A DNA stretch of 64,000 bases, taken from contig NC_081408.1 of the NCBI RefSeq assembly GCF_030272615.1, positions 404,805,389 to 404,869,388 on the forward strand. The letters are read 5' to 3'. The notes under the pieces were generated by a model that saw nothing but the letters and a program-made list of their open reading frames with translations, made no database searches and was not told the DNA's origin. Position numbers and translations under genes: made by a program. Of this stretch, positions 11,531-23,900 are shown piece after piece. Position 1 is the first letter of the stretch; each line of letters starts with the position of its first letter. Source of the DNA: Cryptomeria japonica. Taxonomy: Eukaryota > Streptophyta > Pinopsida > Cupressales > Cupressaceae.

Positions 11531-12125
11531 TCCACCCTCTGCGAGTAGGCATGGTGGATGTCATGTGAGAGACTCCATGACTGAGCACTTGTGTTTATTT
11601 ACCCTCTAGGAGTAGCCACGATGAATGTCATGATGAGATAACGACATCACGTTGAGAATTCAGTGATGGGCACTTGTGTTTTTTTGTATTTCCATTCATG
11701 ATAATAGCCATGATAGACCCACCCTCTGGGAGTAGCCATGGTGGTTGTGTTTGTTTGTATTTCCACCATTTGGGATGAGTCATGGTGGACCTACCCTCTG
11801 GGATGAGTTAGAGTGGATGTCATGTGTGTGACACCATGACAACATCATGTGAGAGAGCCCGTGATGATTTTCTTGTACTTATGTATTCACCCTCTAGGAT
11901 GAGCCATGGTGAATGTCATTGTGAGGTGACATTCTCACAATGATGAACACTTGTGCATTTTACCATCATTGTGAGGTGACGATCTCACAATAATGGTTGA
12001 TATCACGGTGAGGTGATATCTTTCCTTTCCACATATGGGAGTAGCCATTGTGATCAAACATCATGATGAGATGATAGGCTTCTTTCATACACATGAGTGT
12101 AGTCATTATGATGAGGTGATGTGAC
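11530..12125 (+). repeat. Degenerate dyad-rich repeats next to the purine tract
   Basis: Phrases such as GAGTAGCCATGGTGGATGTC, CCATGATGAC and GAGGTGACGATCTCACAAT recur irregularly. Comparable sequence is found, inverted, at 54900-55400 in the other copia-like element. Confidence 0.65.
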
Positions 12126-12550
12126 TTGTAGATATCAAGAAAGATATCTCCCTATCTAAAGAGGGAGTGTTGATGTATGTGGTTAGCAGCGGGAGATATC
12201 CCAAACCTATTAATACGTTATATTTTATATTTGCTAGATGAATCGACCTTGATGAAGCATTTCATATTTAAATATAAATGACTTTAATTAATTATTGCTT
12301 GAGTCATGAGGGTCAACCCTTTGTGAAAGGGTATCACCCATGTATATATGAGGGATGATTTCATTCACTTCACAATTAATCATTTCTAAGACAAGTAGGT
12401 CTTTTCAAAGGAAATATGCTCAGGGATGACGATACCAGTTTATCATCTATGGTTGGGAGGGAAACAATGATCTGAGTCATTTCCCATGGTTAAATGAGCA
12501 CCCAATTAATATGCCCGATTACTTACATCTTTGATTGTCAAAACTCAATG

Positions 12551-14994
12551 CATCTTACCAAGATATCCATCAAATAAGATTGTCTTGATGGAGCTCAGTC
12601 GACAGTTGATCCATGTGCATGAGAAACAATCAGCCTCTCACAAAGCTGGTCTCAAGTTTTCACAAGAGATAGGAAGGTATAAGGTACAAACTTCTCCAAA
12701 GGCAAAGAACATGGAAGAAGACATGCAGTGGGTGACTATGAGGAGGTTCAAAGCTCATGATAATTTTGATTATCGTGAAATGAAAAGCAAACTCCAAAGG
12801 AGTTATGTGCATGTGCATAGATTGGAAGACGTATGGGATGAATTTTAGTCATCTTACATTGGAGAAAATTGAAAACCTAGATTTGGCTAAGATTCCAAAT
12901 ACAATGGAAGATACTAATGACATTGTAGATCCTAGATATTATAAGAATAATATTGCCAATACCCCTTTGTCTGGAATTCAGTGGTCACAGAAAGAGAACA
13001 AGTCAATTGGAAGTTGCTTCCATTATGACAAACACTAATGTGTAGTTATTGAAGAAAGGAATAAGGATGAAACAACTTAAAGTTAGTTCTGGTGATGAAT
13101 AAGATGAAGAGGGTCTTATAGAAAAGAGTTCAGAATCAAGGACAAAGAATAAACAAGATACACAAGAATCTATACCGATCTCATCCCCTAGGTCAAATGG
13201 GAAAGCTCCAAGGTGTAAATTCACAATAAAGGGCCCTAAAGGAGGGGAGTTTTCTTCTTCAGCCCAAGCAATACAACAACCTTCTATTGAGGAACTTGTT
13301 TCAAAGGAAATAGAAAAGGAGCATGAAGAAGGAGAAATTCCACAATAAGAAGAAATTTTAGATGTGGAGGAATCAATTCCACCATCAGTGAGTACTCCTT
13401 CTACACCACAAGTTTTTGCTCCTGATTCTCAAATTTCAGCATCATCTACATATGTGACCATTCATTCCATAGATTCTAATTCTAATGATGATGTTGATGA
13501 TGATGAGTTAGCACATTCAGTCTATCAAGGAGAGGGTGAAACTGAATTTGTTTCCCTATCAAGCCTACCAAGCTTTGATGATGTTCCAACTTCCCTGATT
13601 AAATATTCTATCCTAGATTTTAGTGAACTAATGGCTCAAATTCCTCAGGCCAAAAAATAAGTTTCAACTCCTAACACTCCCATTACTACTGAGGTACCCT
13701 CTCTTGTTACTACCACTATTGTAAGTAATGTTGTTCAAACATCACAAGTTGAAGTGTTTGCTTCGAGTAATAAAGATGCATCACAAGTAGTCGCTTCTAC
13801 TCAAGAGGTGCTCACAACTCTGCAACCACAAGCAAGCCTTCCACCATGGTTGGATATTATAGCTCCAAAGAGAAAGAAGCAAGTGATTTCCCCAGATGAA
13901 TTTGATTTTGGTCAAGTAGTTTCAGTTAAATCAAAGGCATCCAAGAAAGCTAAGATTGTATCAAGGATATTGGTTGATCCATCTAGTAAGAGGAAATATG
14001 TCGAGGTTTTATTGCCACATCTTGACAAAGATAAAGATGAAGTTCAGCCTTTTGATTATGTTATGCAAACTCTTGAATTGGGAATAGAGACACACAAAAG
14101 TGTCAAGCAAGATATGCAAGCCTCGTTGAATGCTCTTATGCGAAGGTTTGATGCAGAAAGGATGAGAAAGTTCAATGGAAACAAAAGTGTGAGCAACTTA
14201 CCAATGTTCTCCTTAAGGTAACACAATCATCATGAGAAGTAGAACCTTTGCCTTCTTCTGAAGATGAAGAAACCCTCAAAAAGGCTGAGGATGTGGGTGT
14301 TAAAGCTAGAGTTGTGGATGAATGGATTGATTGCTTAATGTCAAAAGGTACACATCTTTTGAGTTCCACAGTTAAACTCATGCAAAATTTTGAAATTGTG
14401 TGAACTCAAGTACAAGATCTACACTCATTGTTGTCCCAAGAAACATATGAACTTGAAAAGGATTTTGAACTGTGGGATAAAATGAAAGAATGCAGGGTTA
14501 ATATCCTTGTAAAAAATAATGTTGTGCTGACTCAAGGTGAATACATCCAAACTTGGGAATTGTTAAAGCATTAGAAAGAATTGTTGAAACAACTGGTTGA
14601 TGATTTAAATGAAGATAAAGAAGCATGTGATGATGGAGTTTCCAATATCTCATCAAGGATAATTGAATTATCATGCCAGTTGTATGATGATGAACAAAAG
14701 ATTCTACCCCTTGATACCATTATACAAGAATTCTCTTTGATGATAAGTTAGCTAGTGGATGCTGAGTTCTTTTTAGCCGCATTTGATAAGTTGATCAAAA
14801 TTCAAGCCAAATTGAATGATCTTGCGTATGTGCTAAAGAAGGCCAAGAAAGGATATGTGAACATCGAAGACTCTATTTCTCGTGTTCATGCAATTGCCAA
14901 CTCAATATCAACTCCACACAAGTTTGAAATGAAAGCTACACTAGCTAAAATTGAAAAATTCCAAAAGACATGTGATGAGGAAAATGAAGAATAA
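12551..14994 (+). mobile_element. Unfamiliar ORF region (last part) of the nested non-autonomous element
   Basis: Sequence resuming after the copia-type insertion is coding-like in several open stretches (12551-12848, 13364-13660, 13754-14221, 14755-14994). It begins with LPRYPSNKIVLMELSRQL, then turns acidic and Ser/Thr-rich, has a basic patch (KAKI, KSKASKKAK near 13930) and ends in helical, Lys/Glu-rich segments. I recognise no enzyme domain. It ends just before the putative LTR region. Fossil. Confidence 0.5.
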
Positions 14995-16951
14995 AGTGTC
15001 CTCTTGACACTAGTTAGTTTAGGTTCATGTAGTTGCACTTTCTTTTATTGCAAATTTTTATGTAGATGCATTTTCATCTTATGCATAAGTTCTAAATATT
15101 TTGGACTCTATGGTTGAATAAGTCAATTGTGCCCACATTTTTCTCAACTACTTCCCTATAAAAAGGAGGAACCTCATTTGTAATATCTTCTTTTGCAAGC
15201 TAAGAAAAACTACCAAATTTTTGTCTCGAGTGAAACTTTGTGTTCTCTTGTGTTGAAATTAATCAAGTGGATAAAGAAAGCAATTTTATGCTCCAAACTT
15301 TGTGTTGGGCAAGGATTGTAGCTTATGAGTAGATGTTCTTATTCCATTTGTTTATATGTGTTCCTAGTTTACTTGATGGTATTTGTATGTGTTATGTAAG
15401 TGAAGGACTTTTCTAAGTGTGAATATAAACTTTGTGTTATATTACATATTTAGAACTTTACTGTAATACAATGATTACATGAGAGACTTTGAGCTACTGC
15501 TAGGTACTTTTCAAGATTATAATAATTTATCTTGAAGACTTTGGGTTGCAAGATATCTTTATTTATTAAATTGGGAAAAGTATCTTTGTTTATGTGAGAC
15601 TTTGTTCTTACATTAATATAGATTGAAGTAAATTGTTGTATACAAGTTTGGTTAGTTATTGTAAGAAAATTGTATAAATTGTATCAAGTATAGGGATTAA
15701 TGTTAATTCTAAAAAAAGAGGATTATACACCCTAATCTTACCCTCGGGTTTTAAATTTCAGTTTTGAAGTATCAATTTCTATCAGGAAACAGCCCCTTGC
15801 CGAGAGGAGAGACTTTGTCTCATCATAGATGTGTGTGAAACATATATTTTGTCTTCAGTATGCTAGTGATAAAATATTCACCCAACACCCATCCTTATAA
15901 AAATCAAGACTATGTGCATCATGTTTGAACACTTCTTATGTATGCCTTCTTGATAAGAGTGATTTCTTTATGGTGATACATGATTTCAATTTTCTTATTT
16001 TTATGCTTAGGTGGTTGGAATGATCATGTAATAGATTAGGAGATTGTATGTTAAATAATGTTATCTTGTATGCTTGTGAGATCCTATATGATCCTTGTAA
16101 TATAGCATGTATTTTTATCCTATGTGAAAGATACCTTTATGTATTATGACGACAATTGTATCATGGAATCTACATCTTATGTAATGTTGTGACATGTTGT
16201 ATTATAATGTAGTTTACATTATAGTATAACAACCTAATGAGGAAGTGATTTATGAATTATAATTATTGGAATTAAGATAGGAATCTAATTTATATCATAT
16301 TAAGTTGTTATCATGGGAATTTAAAGAAAAGGGATTAAATGAACATAGTATATTGAGTTAATATGCCTTTGTATGATATATTATTATATGACTGTGGTCT
16401 GTATTTTGGTGTTAACATAGATATAGATTATTATCTTGTATCTAATGAATTTAAATTGACAGAATTCATTATAAGAAATAAATGTGTTGTTTTATATACT
16501 TGTGAAATCACTTATACGTAGGAAATGATCCTTTACGTTTAATGAATAATAATTGATAGTCTCAGTGTGTGCTCATTGATGTAAATGTTAGGTAAATGAA
16601 TGAACCTAGTAATTGTGGAAATGAACCTAGTTGATTATGGATAAAGTTAATAATAAATTGATTGTTTTTCTTTTATTGGAAATAACGCTTAGAACAGTGG
16701 TTGTATTTGAATTCAATAATGATGTCATCTTATCTTAGTTTCATTGAAAGTTAAGTTATTAATGGTGTTTAGTTGCCCTAGAGTATAAGGCTTGGTAGGA
16801 TTATCTTATTTTTCTTTAAAAAGTTAATAATATAAGTAGTTTACCATGTTTAATAATGTGAATGTGCCTTCATGAATCCATAATTTTTTTTTAAAATCCT
16901 TCTGTTTTCGTAGATACAATCTAGCTTATTTGTCTAGGGTTTCTAAGCGGG
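14995..16951 (+). repeat. Gene-free 3' part of the nested element, probable LTR sequence
   Basis: No ORF of note. A TATA-like box TATAAAAAGG lies at 15157-15166. At 15877-15887 the sequence TTCACCCAACA matches the terminus of the outer gypsy at 20928, with similar text over the preceding 100 bases, so a related LTR end may lie here. The remaining 15888-16951 is AT-rich and ends GGGCATTACA. How these two pieces relate is unresolved. Confidence 0.45.
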
Positions 16952-16957
16952 CATTAC

Positions 16958-18907
16958 AAAAGGTAAAATGCTTGGGCATATAATGCCTAAGTAAGGTACC
17001 AATATTGATCCAAAAAGGGTCAAAGTCATCCAAATTTTGTCCTTACCTTCAAGTAAAACAATTGTACACTCTTTCTTTGGAAAATTTAACTTCTTGAGAA
17101 GGTTCGTTCCGGACTTTGTTGAGAAAACTCATCATATTGTGAATATGATGAAAGGAAAGACTGCTTTTCGTTGGACTCCAAAGGGGAAGGCAACATTTGA
17201 CGAAATTAAAGAAGCAATAGCTCATGCTCCAGTGTTGGTATGCCCTAGATATACTAAAGTTTTTATAATGTATAGCTATGCTTCTGATCATACACTTTCT
17301 GCAATTATAGTTCAGAAGAATTCAGAAGGTATCGAGTCATCTATAGCTTTCATGAGTTGTCCACTCAAAACTCATGAGATTAAGTATTCTCGGATAGAAA
17401 AGCATGCCTTTTCTATTGTCAAAGCAGTAAATCATTTCTGGTTCTACATTTTGAATTCACATGTCATATGCTTAGTTCCAGATACTACGATCAAGTCAAT
17501 TTTGACACAACAAGATTTTGGGACTAAAAGAGGCAACTAGATAGCAAAGATTTATGTCAGTTGATGGTAGAAAATCTTTTTGAAGAGGTCCTTCCCCTAG
17601 AAAGAGATTCACAAGGAAATACAGTTCTATTTGTGAGTACTGTGGATGAATGGTATTCTAATATAGCTTATTTTCTAACTTATTGTAAATGCCCTGCACA
17701 TTTCACATATAAGAAAACAAGAACTTTGAAGTTAAAAGCAACAACCTATGTTATTTGGGAGAATAGTTTGTATAAAATAAGTCTCGATGGCACTTTCCTA
17801 AGGTGCGTTGATAAAACTCAACAAGCTAAGTTGTTGGAATATTTTCATAACTTGGCTTGTGGTGGACATTTCTCAGCTCCAATGACAACTCATAGATTTT
17901 GCGAGCTCGTTACTATTGGCCTACCCTTTTTCAGGATTCCCATGATTGGGTTAAAAAATGTGATTTGTGTCAACAATTTGTTGGCAAATCCAAGCTTTCA
18001 ACATTTCCTCTCAAGCCAGTGGTAATTGAGGAACCTTTTCAGCAGTGGGGTATTGACTTCATTGGTCCAATAAATCCTACTTTTGCTGTCGATCATCACT
18101 ATGTTTTTTTAACTACAACAGATTATTTCACCAAGTGGGTTGAAGTAATTCCTGTTAAGCATGCTACGTCTGAGTTGGTGTGTGATTTCATAAAAGAAAA
18201 TATTGTTAGTAGGTTTGGAGTTCCAAACAAGATAGTAGCAGATAAAGCTACCTATTTCTCCTCATTTGAGATTACTCAGTTTTGTTTTGAGTATCACATC
18301 ATTCTTGCCCATTCTTTAGATTATTACCCATAGGGGAACGGTCAAGCCGAATCCAACAATAATAATTTTATTACCATTACCAAGAAATTGGTTGATGAGA
18401 ATCAACGTTTGTGGCATAAGACGTTGATTGATGCTTTGTGGGCAGATTGAATCACACCAAAGAGGGCCATTGTTTTATCACCTTTTCAACTTCTTTATGG
18501 TACCAATGTAGAGATTCCATTCACTTTGGAGCTACCAGCTTTGAATTTAAAAAAGGTCATTGAGAATCAAACATATGAGAGCTCATTGGATAAGTGCATC
18601 ATGTTCGTTTTGGAACTTTAAGAAAAGTGGGTTCAAGTGGTGGATCACATTTTAGAACACCAAAACCAAGGTAAAGCTCTTTCTCGACAAGAAATATAGG
18701 CAAAGATATTTCAAATTGGGAGACCTTGTCCTACTTTGGGATAAGAGACATGGACCTAAAGGAATGCATGGCAAGTTTGACTCTTTGTGGACGAGACCCT
18801 TTACTATTCATCAAATTTATGGTGAAGGCAGTTACCTCCTAGCATACAATGAAGGAACTCTATTTTCATTGCCACATAGTGGTCAAAACCTCAAGTTATT
18901 TACTTAG
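16958..18907 (+). mobile_element. RT end, RNase H and integrase of the outer gypsy fossil
   Basis: After the insertion the RT thumb and connection resume (KFNFLRRFVPDFVEK). The RNase H follows, then the integrase zinc-binding region (H...H, with CDLCQQ) and the catalytic core (WGIDFIGPINPT, TDYFTKWVEVIPV, FGVPNKIVADKATYF). The C-terminal domain is at about 18716-18907 (GDLVLLWDKRH, GKFDSLWTRPF). Family placement is confident; the copy is broken. Confidence 0.9.
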
Positions 18908-20056
18908 TTAAATCCTGGTGTGTTGGTGTGATCTTCCCTTTAGTTTTTGTTTTGTGCCTTTTGTTTTCTTTTGGTCTTCCCTCTCACCTGACTCTGTAAC
19001 CCAATGGATGGATGAAAGTACATAGAGTGTCAGGATTCTACAACCTTCACTCATTCTTAAGGAATGATCAAAGTTACTTCCCCAATTAGAGCCAATGTTA
19101 TCCTCAATTTTAGCATTGTGAAAATATGAGGATACCTAATGCAGGAGCATCCCCGGTTGATGAGCAATCTTGCATCAACCAAAAATATTTCCTTTCAGTT
19201 TTGTTTTGTTCAATTTCAGTGTTTTAGTTTCCGTGTTCTTCCGGTAGCTAGTTTCTTTTCGTCGAGGATCAGATTTTCGGTCTCCAGGTGTGTACTTATG
19301 CTTAATTCCATATTCTTAGTCCATTTGGATTCTTTTCCGATGAGATGTTGCTTTCGGTTTGGCTATCCTGGTTCCCGGAGCAGTTTTTGAGCTTAACGGC
19401 TAATTTGTTGATTTATTCTCATGTGAAGTGATCTCTTGGCATGTGGATATATTTGGGGTCTTGCTCAATGATCCTAAGTCCTTGGCCAACCTTCCTGTTG
19501 ATCCACACTCCTTGGTTGTTGTTTTTTCAGAGGAATTTCCTTTCATTCTTGGGGCTGACCTATTTACACATTTCATTTTCCTATCTGGGTAAATGTAATA
19601 TTTTGTGGTCGACCCAGATATGTTCCAGAGGGTATAAATATTGTTATATAAGATCCTTAGTAGGCAGTTAGAGATTTATGAGTTCCTATTTACGGGATTG
19701 ATAATTTAGAGGTCTCTCAGAGATTCGGATGGATTGTATTCTGGCTTGTTAGCCTGCATGTAACCGGTTGATTACCAGATGATCTATGATGAATATATGA
19801 TGGTGCAAAAATCTGATTTTGTTATTTTTCAATGTGTTGTTGTTTCTTCCATTGTGTAACTCTTTTTGCATGATCTGGTCTGTTCACTTTGAGGACCCGC
19901 CGGATTATGGCTGCACTAATACCCCATAGTTTTTTTCCCATTTGTGATTTTATTGCTCATATGCATGTGTTGAGTGCACGAGTCCTAAGTCAAATCAAAC
20001 TCTTCTTTTGACAATCTTAGAATTAGTTATAGTTTCCTATTTTCATGTTGCACCCC

Positions 20057-20092
<36 letters not shown>

Positions 20093-20928
20093 GATTTATT
20101 ATTGTAATAAGGATCTTTTTTCCATCATTATTTATGCAACAAAACTTTGCCAAAGTGAAGAGTAAATTGAGACTTGGTGTTTATTTTGTAAAATTTGCAA
20201 TTTAATCAAAAAAGAGATAAGATTGGCATTCAAACTTTGTTTTGAGAATAAACTTATGTATGGTATGAATGTTCTTATGTCATTGGTATCATATTTTCTT
20301 GGATGATTAAAATTGAGTAAAGTTCTTGGTGTTAAATATTGGAAAGTTTTTTGAGTTTTTACAAGTAATCTTTGAGTTACTTTGAATTTTCAAGAATTGG
20401 AAATTGGTTGAGTGGGTTGTATGGATTACCTGGTTAGAGTAGAAGATCTTTTCATGTATTTGTAAGTCTTTGAGCTGACAATATATTTGGGTTACAACGA
20501 TTGATAGGAGTTGAGTATTCAAAAGAATCTTTGAGTTCCTAGTGTGCATAATTCTTGTCCCCATGTCATTTATCAAAAAAAAGGGAAGTAACGGAAGACT
20601 TTGTTCTTTCACAAATACTTTACTTCCCAGTTAACTTAGTTTTTAATATTACTACAAGATTAGAGTTGTTTTAGTTAAGGGAATTTGTTATTAAAAGAGA
20701 ATTAGATATAACTAGTTCTTAAAAAAGAGAACTAAGTTGTTGTTTTATCCAGGAATAGTGTAAAGTTAGAAGGTAGATAGAATAAAAAGTATTTGCAGTA
20801 GAAAGGGGGAGCCTTCCCTTACAATTAGGAGAGATCATATCTTGCCTTTTGAGAGATATCATCTCATGTGCGGTCTTGAAACCCACATTTTGTGAATATT
20901 CATCAGTTTACAAAATTTTCACCCAACA
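18908..20928 (+). repeat. 3' tail and probable 3' LTR of the outer gypsy fossil
   Basis: No coding sequence. A TATA-like box (GGTATAAATATT) lies near 19631, and a CA terminus occurs in TTCACCCAACA at 20928. The LTR start could not be fixed because the 5' LTR is outside the window. Confidence 0.5.
20062..20090. repeat. (TA)n microsatellite
   Basis: Uninterrupted TA dinucleotide repeat of about 14 units. Confidence 0.95.
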
Positions 20929-23900
20929 TAACCTAGATGCAAAGGAGAACAATAAAAATGTAATGGACTAATATGAAAGGCAATGAATATGTCCTAAGAC
21001 CTAAGTTTGGACCATGCAAAACCTAGCCCCAAGTGACATGAATTTTGAAACCAAGGTATCCAATTGTTTGACAAGCCATGTTTGTTGAGAAATTTTGAAT
21101 GTTGGATGATAAGTTGGATTGTTTTGAGACAAGTTCTGATTTTTTTTTTTAACTTTGTTTGTTTGAGGCATGTTTCAATGTTTGAACTTTGATAACCAGG
21201 GTTATTTATGACTACTTTTTTTTTGCTTGTGATGTTTTTTTATGTTGTTTATGATCTTTGTTTGTAATGTGAACCTTTAACAAGCATGAAAAACATAATG
21301 GTTGTTTGACTTTTGCATGAAAATAAACACATTCAAGCACAATCATAAGGTTGGAAAGGACAATATTCACTAGATTCTCACTACAGATTTCTTTGAGCCA
21401 CACTTATTCATATTGGATATCATAAAAGTCTGGTGACGCTGGCTCCCCTCCACGACACTCACTTCTCAAGCACACCAGACTTTGAATTCCCAAAGATTCG
21501 AAGATGTAGAGGAATTTGATATCTCAATAATTAGCTACAAGTTTGTGAGATGGCTTTAGAGGTTCGACCTCTTGTGCTAGTAAATAGAGTGTTTTTTGGC
21601 AACTAAAACATCTTTGGTTTGTAGTGGGAGAACTTCAATGGAACTTGGTGCCTATCATGCAATGATGACTCGCTTAAAACCCTATCTCAGTCCTCATAAG
21701 AGGATTTTTACGCATCTCACACAAGTGTGGATATTGAGGGAACCTATCGGATAGGCCAACTTTACTACTAGTCACAACTTTAGCTTGACTTATCAATTTG
21801 TATAGCAGGTTGAAGAAGTACCGTCTGGGTCATTCCCTCTCACTAGCCAAAATGGCACTCGGAAGGCGGGTCCTCTACCAAAAAAGAAAAACTTGAGCGT
21901 CGCTAAGACTTTTCTCTTGCACCCAAAGCCACGAGGGCCAGAGGAAAGGATAGTGTGTTAGAAATGGGTCCACTTAGACGCACAAGTGTGCCCAATCATA
22001 GAAAATTGATGTTCATTTTAAGCCCAGATCCAAATATTATCTAGCTACTAAAATCAAAGACAATTTGTTTCAAAGTTTAGCCTTTGACAATGTCCTGCAT
22101 CAAGTTCATTAGTAGTTTGATTTTTTAGGTCTTCTCCCAATGAGTGCCAAGTTGCTACATAGACTATCAATAATACCAAAAACCTAACACCTAATAATGA
22201 ACTAATCCTAAAACAATTCAAAATTGAATTCCATCATTATACATGTCATTATACCTCTACAAGTGCACAAACATAGAGACACACCTGCGCAGACCAGAGA
22301 AGGCACTTGCATAGTTTGAGCTCACACCTGCGCAGTTCTAGCTCACAGTTACACATGTTCCAACCACACCTGCACAATTGTGCAGTGCACCTACAAAATC
22401 AATGATAAAAATCAAACAAGGGTCAAATTTTGCCAAACATGGAGCTAATATGATCATATAAACCCTCTTTTTTCATGCAAGAGACCCTATTGGTCTTCAT
22501 AATCCCTTAGAATTGCAATGCATAATTCAATTTTTCAACATCATTGGGTGAATTTTCACTTATTGAAATGATTGCAAAGCCTAAACAGAGAAATGGAAAA
22601 TTGTTGTGCCTTTATAATCTAAATGCAGAAGTTGCCTTCCTACTAACCCTAATTAGGCTAAAGTGTGAATTTTGTTGCTCATTTCCATCCTACTGAATCT
22701 ATGTGAGTTCATTCAACCCTTAGGAAACCTAATTAGACAAATTGCATCCAGATTGTAATCAACTTTGCAAGATTTGCGTTCAATTTTAAAGCTCAAATCG
22801 AAATGTGTTGTTCTTTTTAATCAATTTGCATGAAAAAGAAGAGATGAAAGATTTTTGTTCTTTAACCAAGACCTAATTAAATATATATGAGTTCATTTTA
22901 GGCCTTATTAAAGACTTTATAACCTTAATTTAACCTTGCAACCACAAATGACCAGTCAACTTTCAAATTGAAATCATTTTGTGCAAGTGCTCAAGTCTGA
23001 GTCACACTTGCGCAACTTGAGCTCACAAGTGCACAATTCTAGCTTACACTTGTGCAACTCTAGGCTACAAGTGCGCAAAAACCTTGGTAATGGTTTGAAA
23101 AGGCTCTTTTTCCTCTAATTTTGACCTACAATCACACAAAAACACTCAAAAGACACAAGATTAAGCATGTTCACGTCAGGTTCACTAAGAAATGTGAGTA
23201 GGGAATCAGGCACAAGGTTCATAACACCAAATTAGTCAACCACAAAATTAAAATGCTCTGAAATCAACCCCTAACACATTCAATAAAGGCATGACAGACA
23301 AAACATTCAAAAGAAAAGCAAACCATATGCAAATGTCTCCTTCATTGTTCCTCTATTGTTCTTCTTTCTCGTTCAAATTGTTGTGGATCTCACCTACAAA
23401 ATGCAAGTGTGATTGCAAGAAAATTGGATGAAAAAAGGAAGTGAAATTGTCAGCGCAAGGATACTAGAAGCATGGTTGAAAATCAATGAAAAGAGAGCTT
23501 CATTTATAATACAAAAGTCTCCAAAATTGAAAAGGGCAATTAGTTAAAAAAATTGGCATGATTTGGGAGACAAATTATGACAAATTCTATGTCAAATTAA
23601 TGACAAGTTACTACACAAAAAGGAATGACAAAAATAGAGTGATTTATGCTTCCAAATTATGACAAATTAGCCTCAATTATTGCTCATTGATTGATGACAA
23701 AATGGAGAGAAAATTGCTTCTCAATTATGACAAATTGAGCATAAAAAGAGGAGCCCAAATTAGTGGAGAAATTAAAGGGAAAATGTTAAGAGAAAAAGAA
23801 GTGGGAGAAAATTAATTTTCCATTTATTAATTTCTCTAACAAAAAGCCAATTAGTTAATTAAATAAATAATTTAATTTTGACATAGGGTAAATAAATAAA

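Larger units (their letters stand above)
9604..12550 (+). mobile_element. Copia-type non-autonomous LTR element with intact boundaries
   Basis: Two 383-bp LTRs (9604-9986 and 12168-12550) begin TGTTGATGTATGTGG. The element is flanked by a perfect 5-bp duplication CATCT (9599-9603, 12551-12555). The iMet primer site starts directly at 9987, and a purine tract AAAGAGGGAG precedes the second LTR. LTR identity looks like roughly 85-90 percent by eye, so the insertion is old. The 2.2-kb interior shows no recognisable gag or pol; it holds a GC-richer segment (10150-10610) and several minisatellites. It interrupts the ORF of the surrounding element. Confidence 0.9.
2532..16951 (+). mobile_element. 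14.4-kb nested LTR element (gypsy-type, non-autonomous) inside the gypsy RT
   Basis: The termini TGTCATGCCC and GGGCATTACA form a nearly perfect 10-bp inverted pair. The flanks give a 5-bp duplication with one mismatch (taagg / aaagg). The disrupted gypsy RT ends at 2531 and resumes just after 16951. Inside are a putative 5' LTR (2532-4771), a primer-binding site two bases later, a palindrome-rich leader, and an unfamiliar ORF hit by two more elements (7274-9581, 9604-12550). I could not see convincing similarity between the 5' LTR and the 3' end by eye, so LTR divergence is either high or the 3' half is rearranged. No RT or integrase was seen. Broken and old. Confidence 0.75.
1..20928 (+). 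mobile_element. Ty3/gypsy LTR retrotransposon fossil, Tat-like, 5' end outside the window
   Basis: Pol domains are visible in this order on the plus strand: retropepsin-like protease (about 87-400), an RNase H-like domain (645-1000), reverse transcriptase (from 1617, continuing past 16958), the usual gypsy RNase H (17037-17540) and integrase (17561-18907). The 3' tail and probable 3' LTR run to the ending TTCACCCAACA at 20928. The RT is split by a 14.4-kb LTR element (2532-16951), and a smaller duplicated insertion lies at 1967-2349. The copy is old and broken at many places. Assignment to the Tat group rests on the extra RNase H and on the integrase style; the lineage is an inference. Confidence 0.85.
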
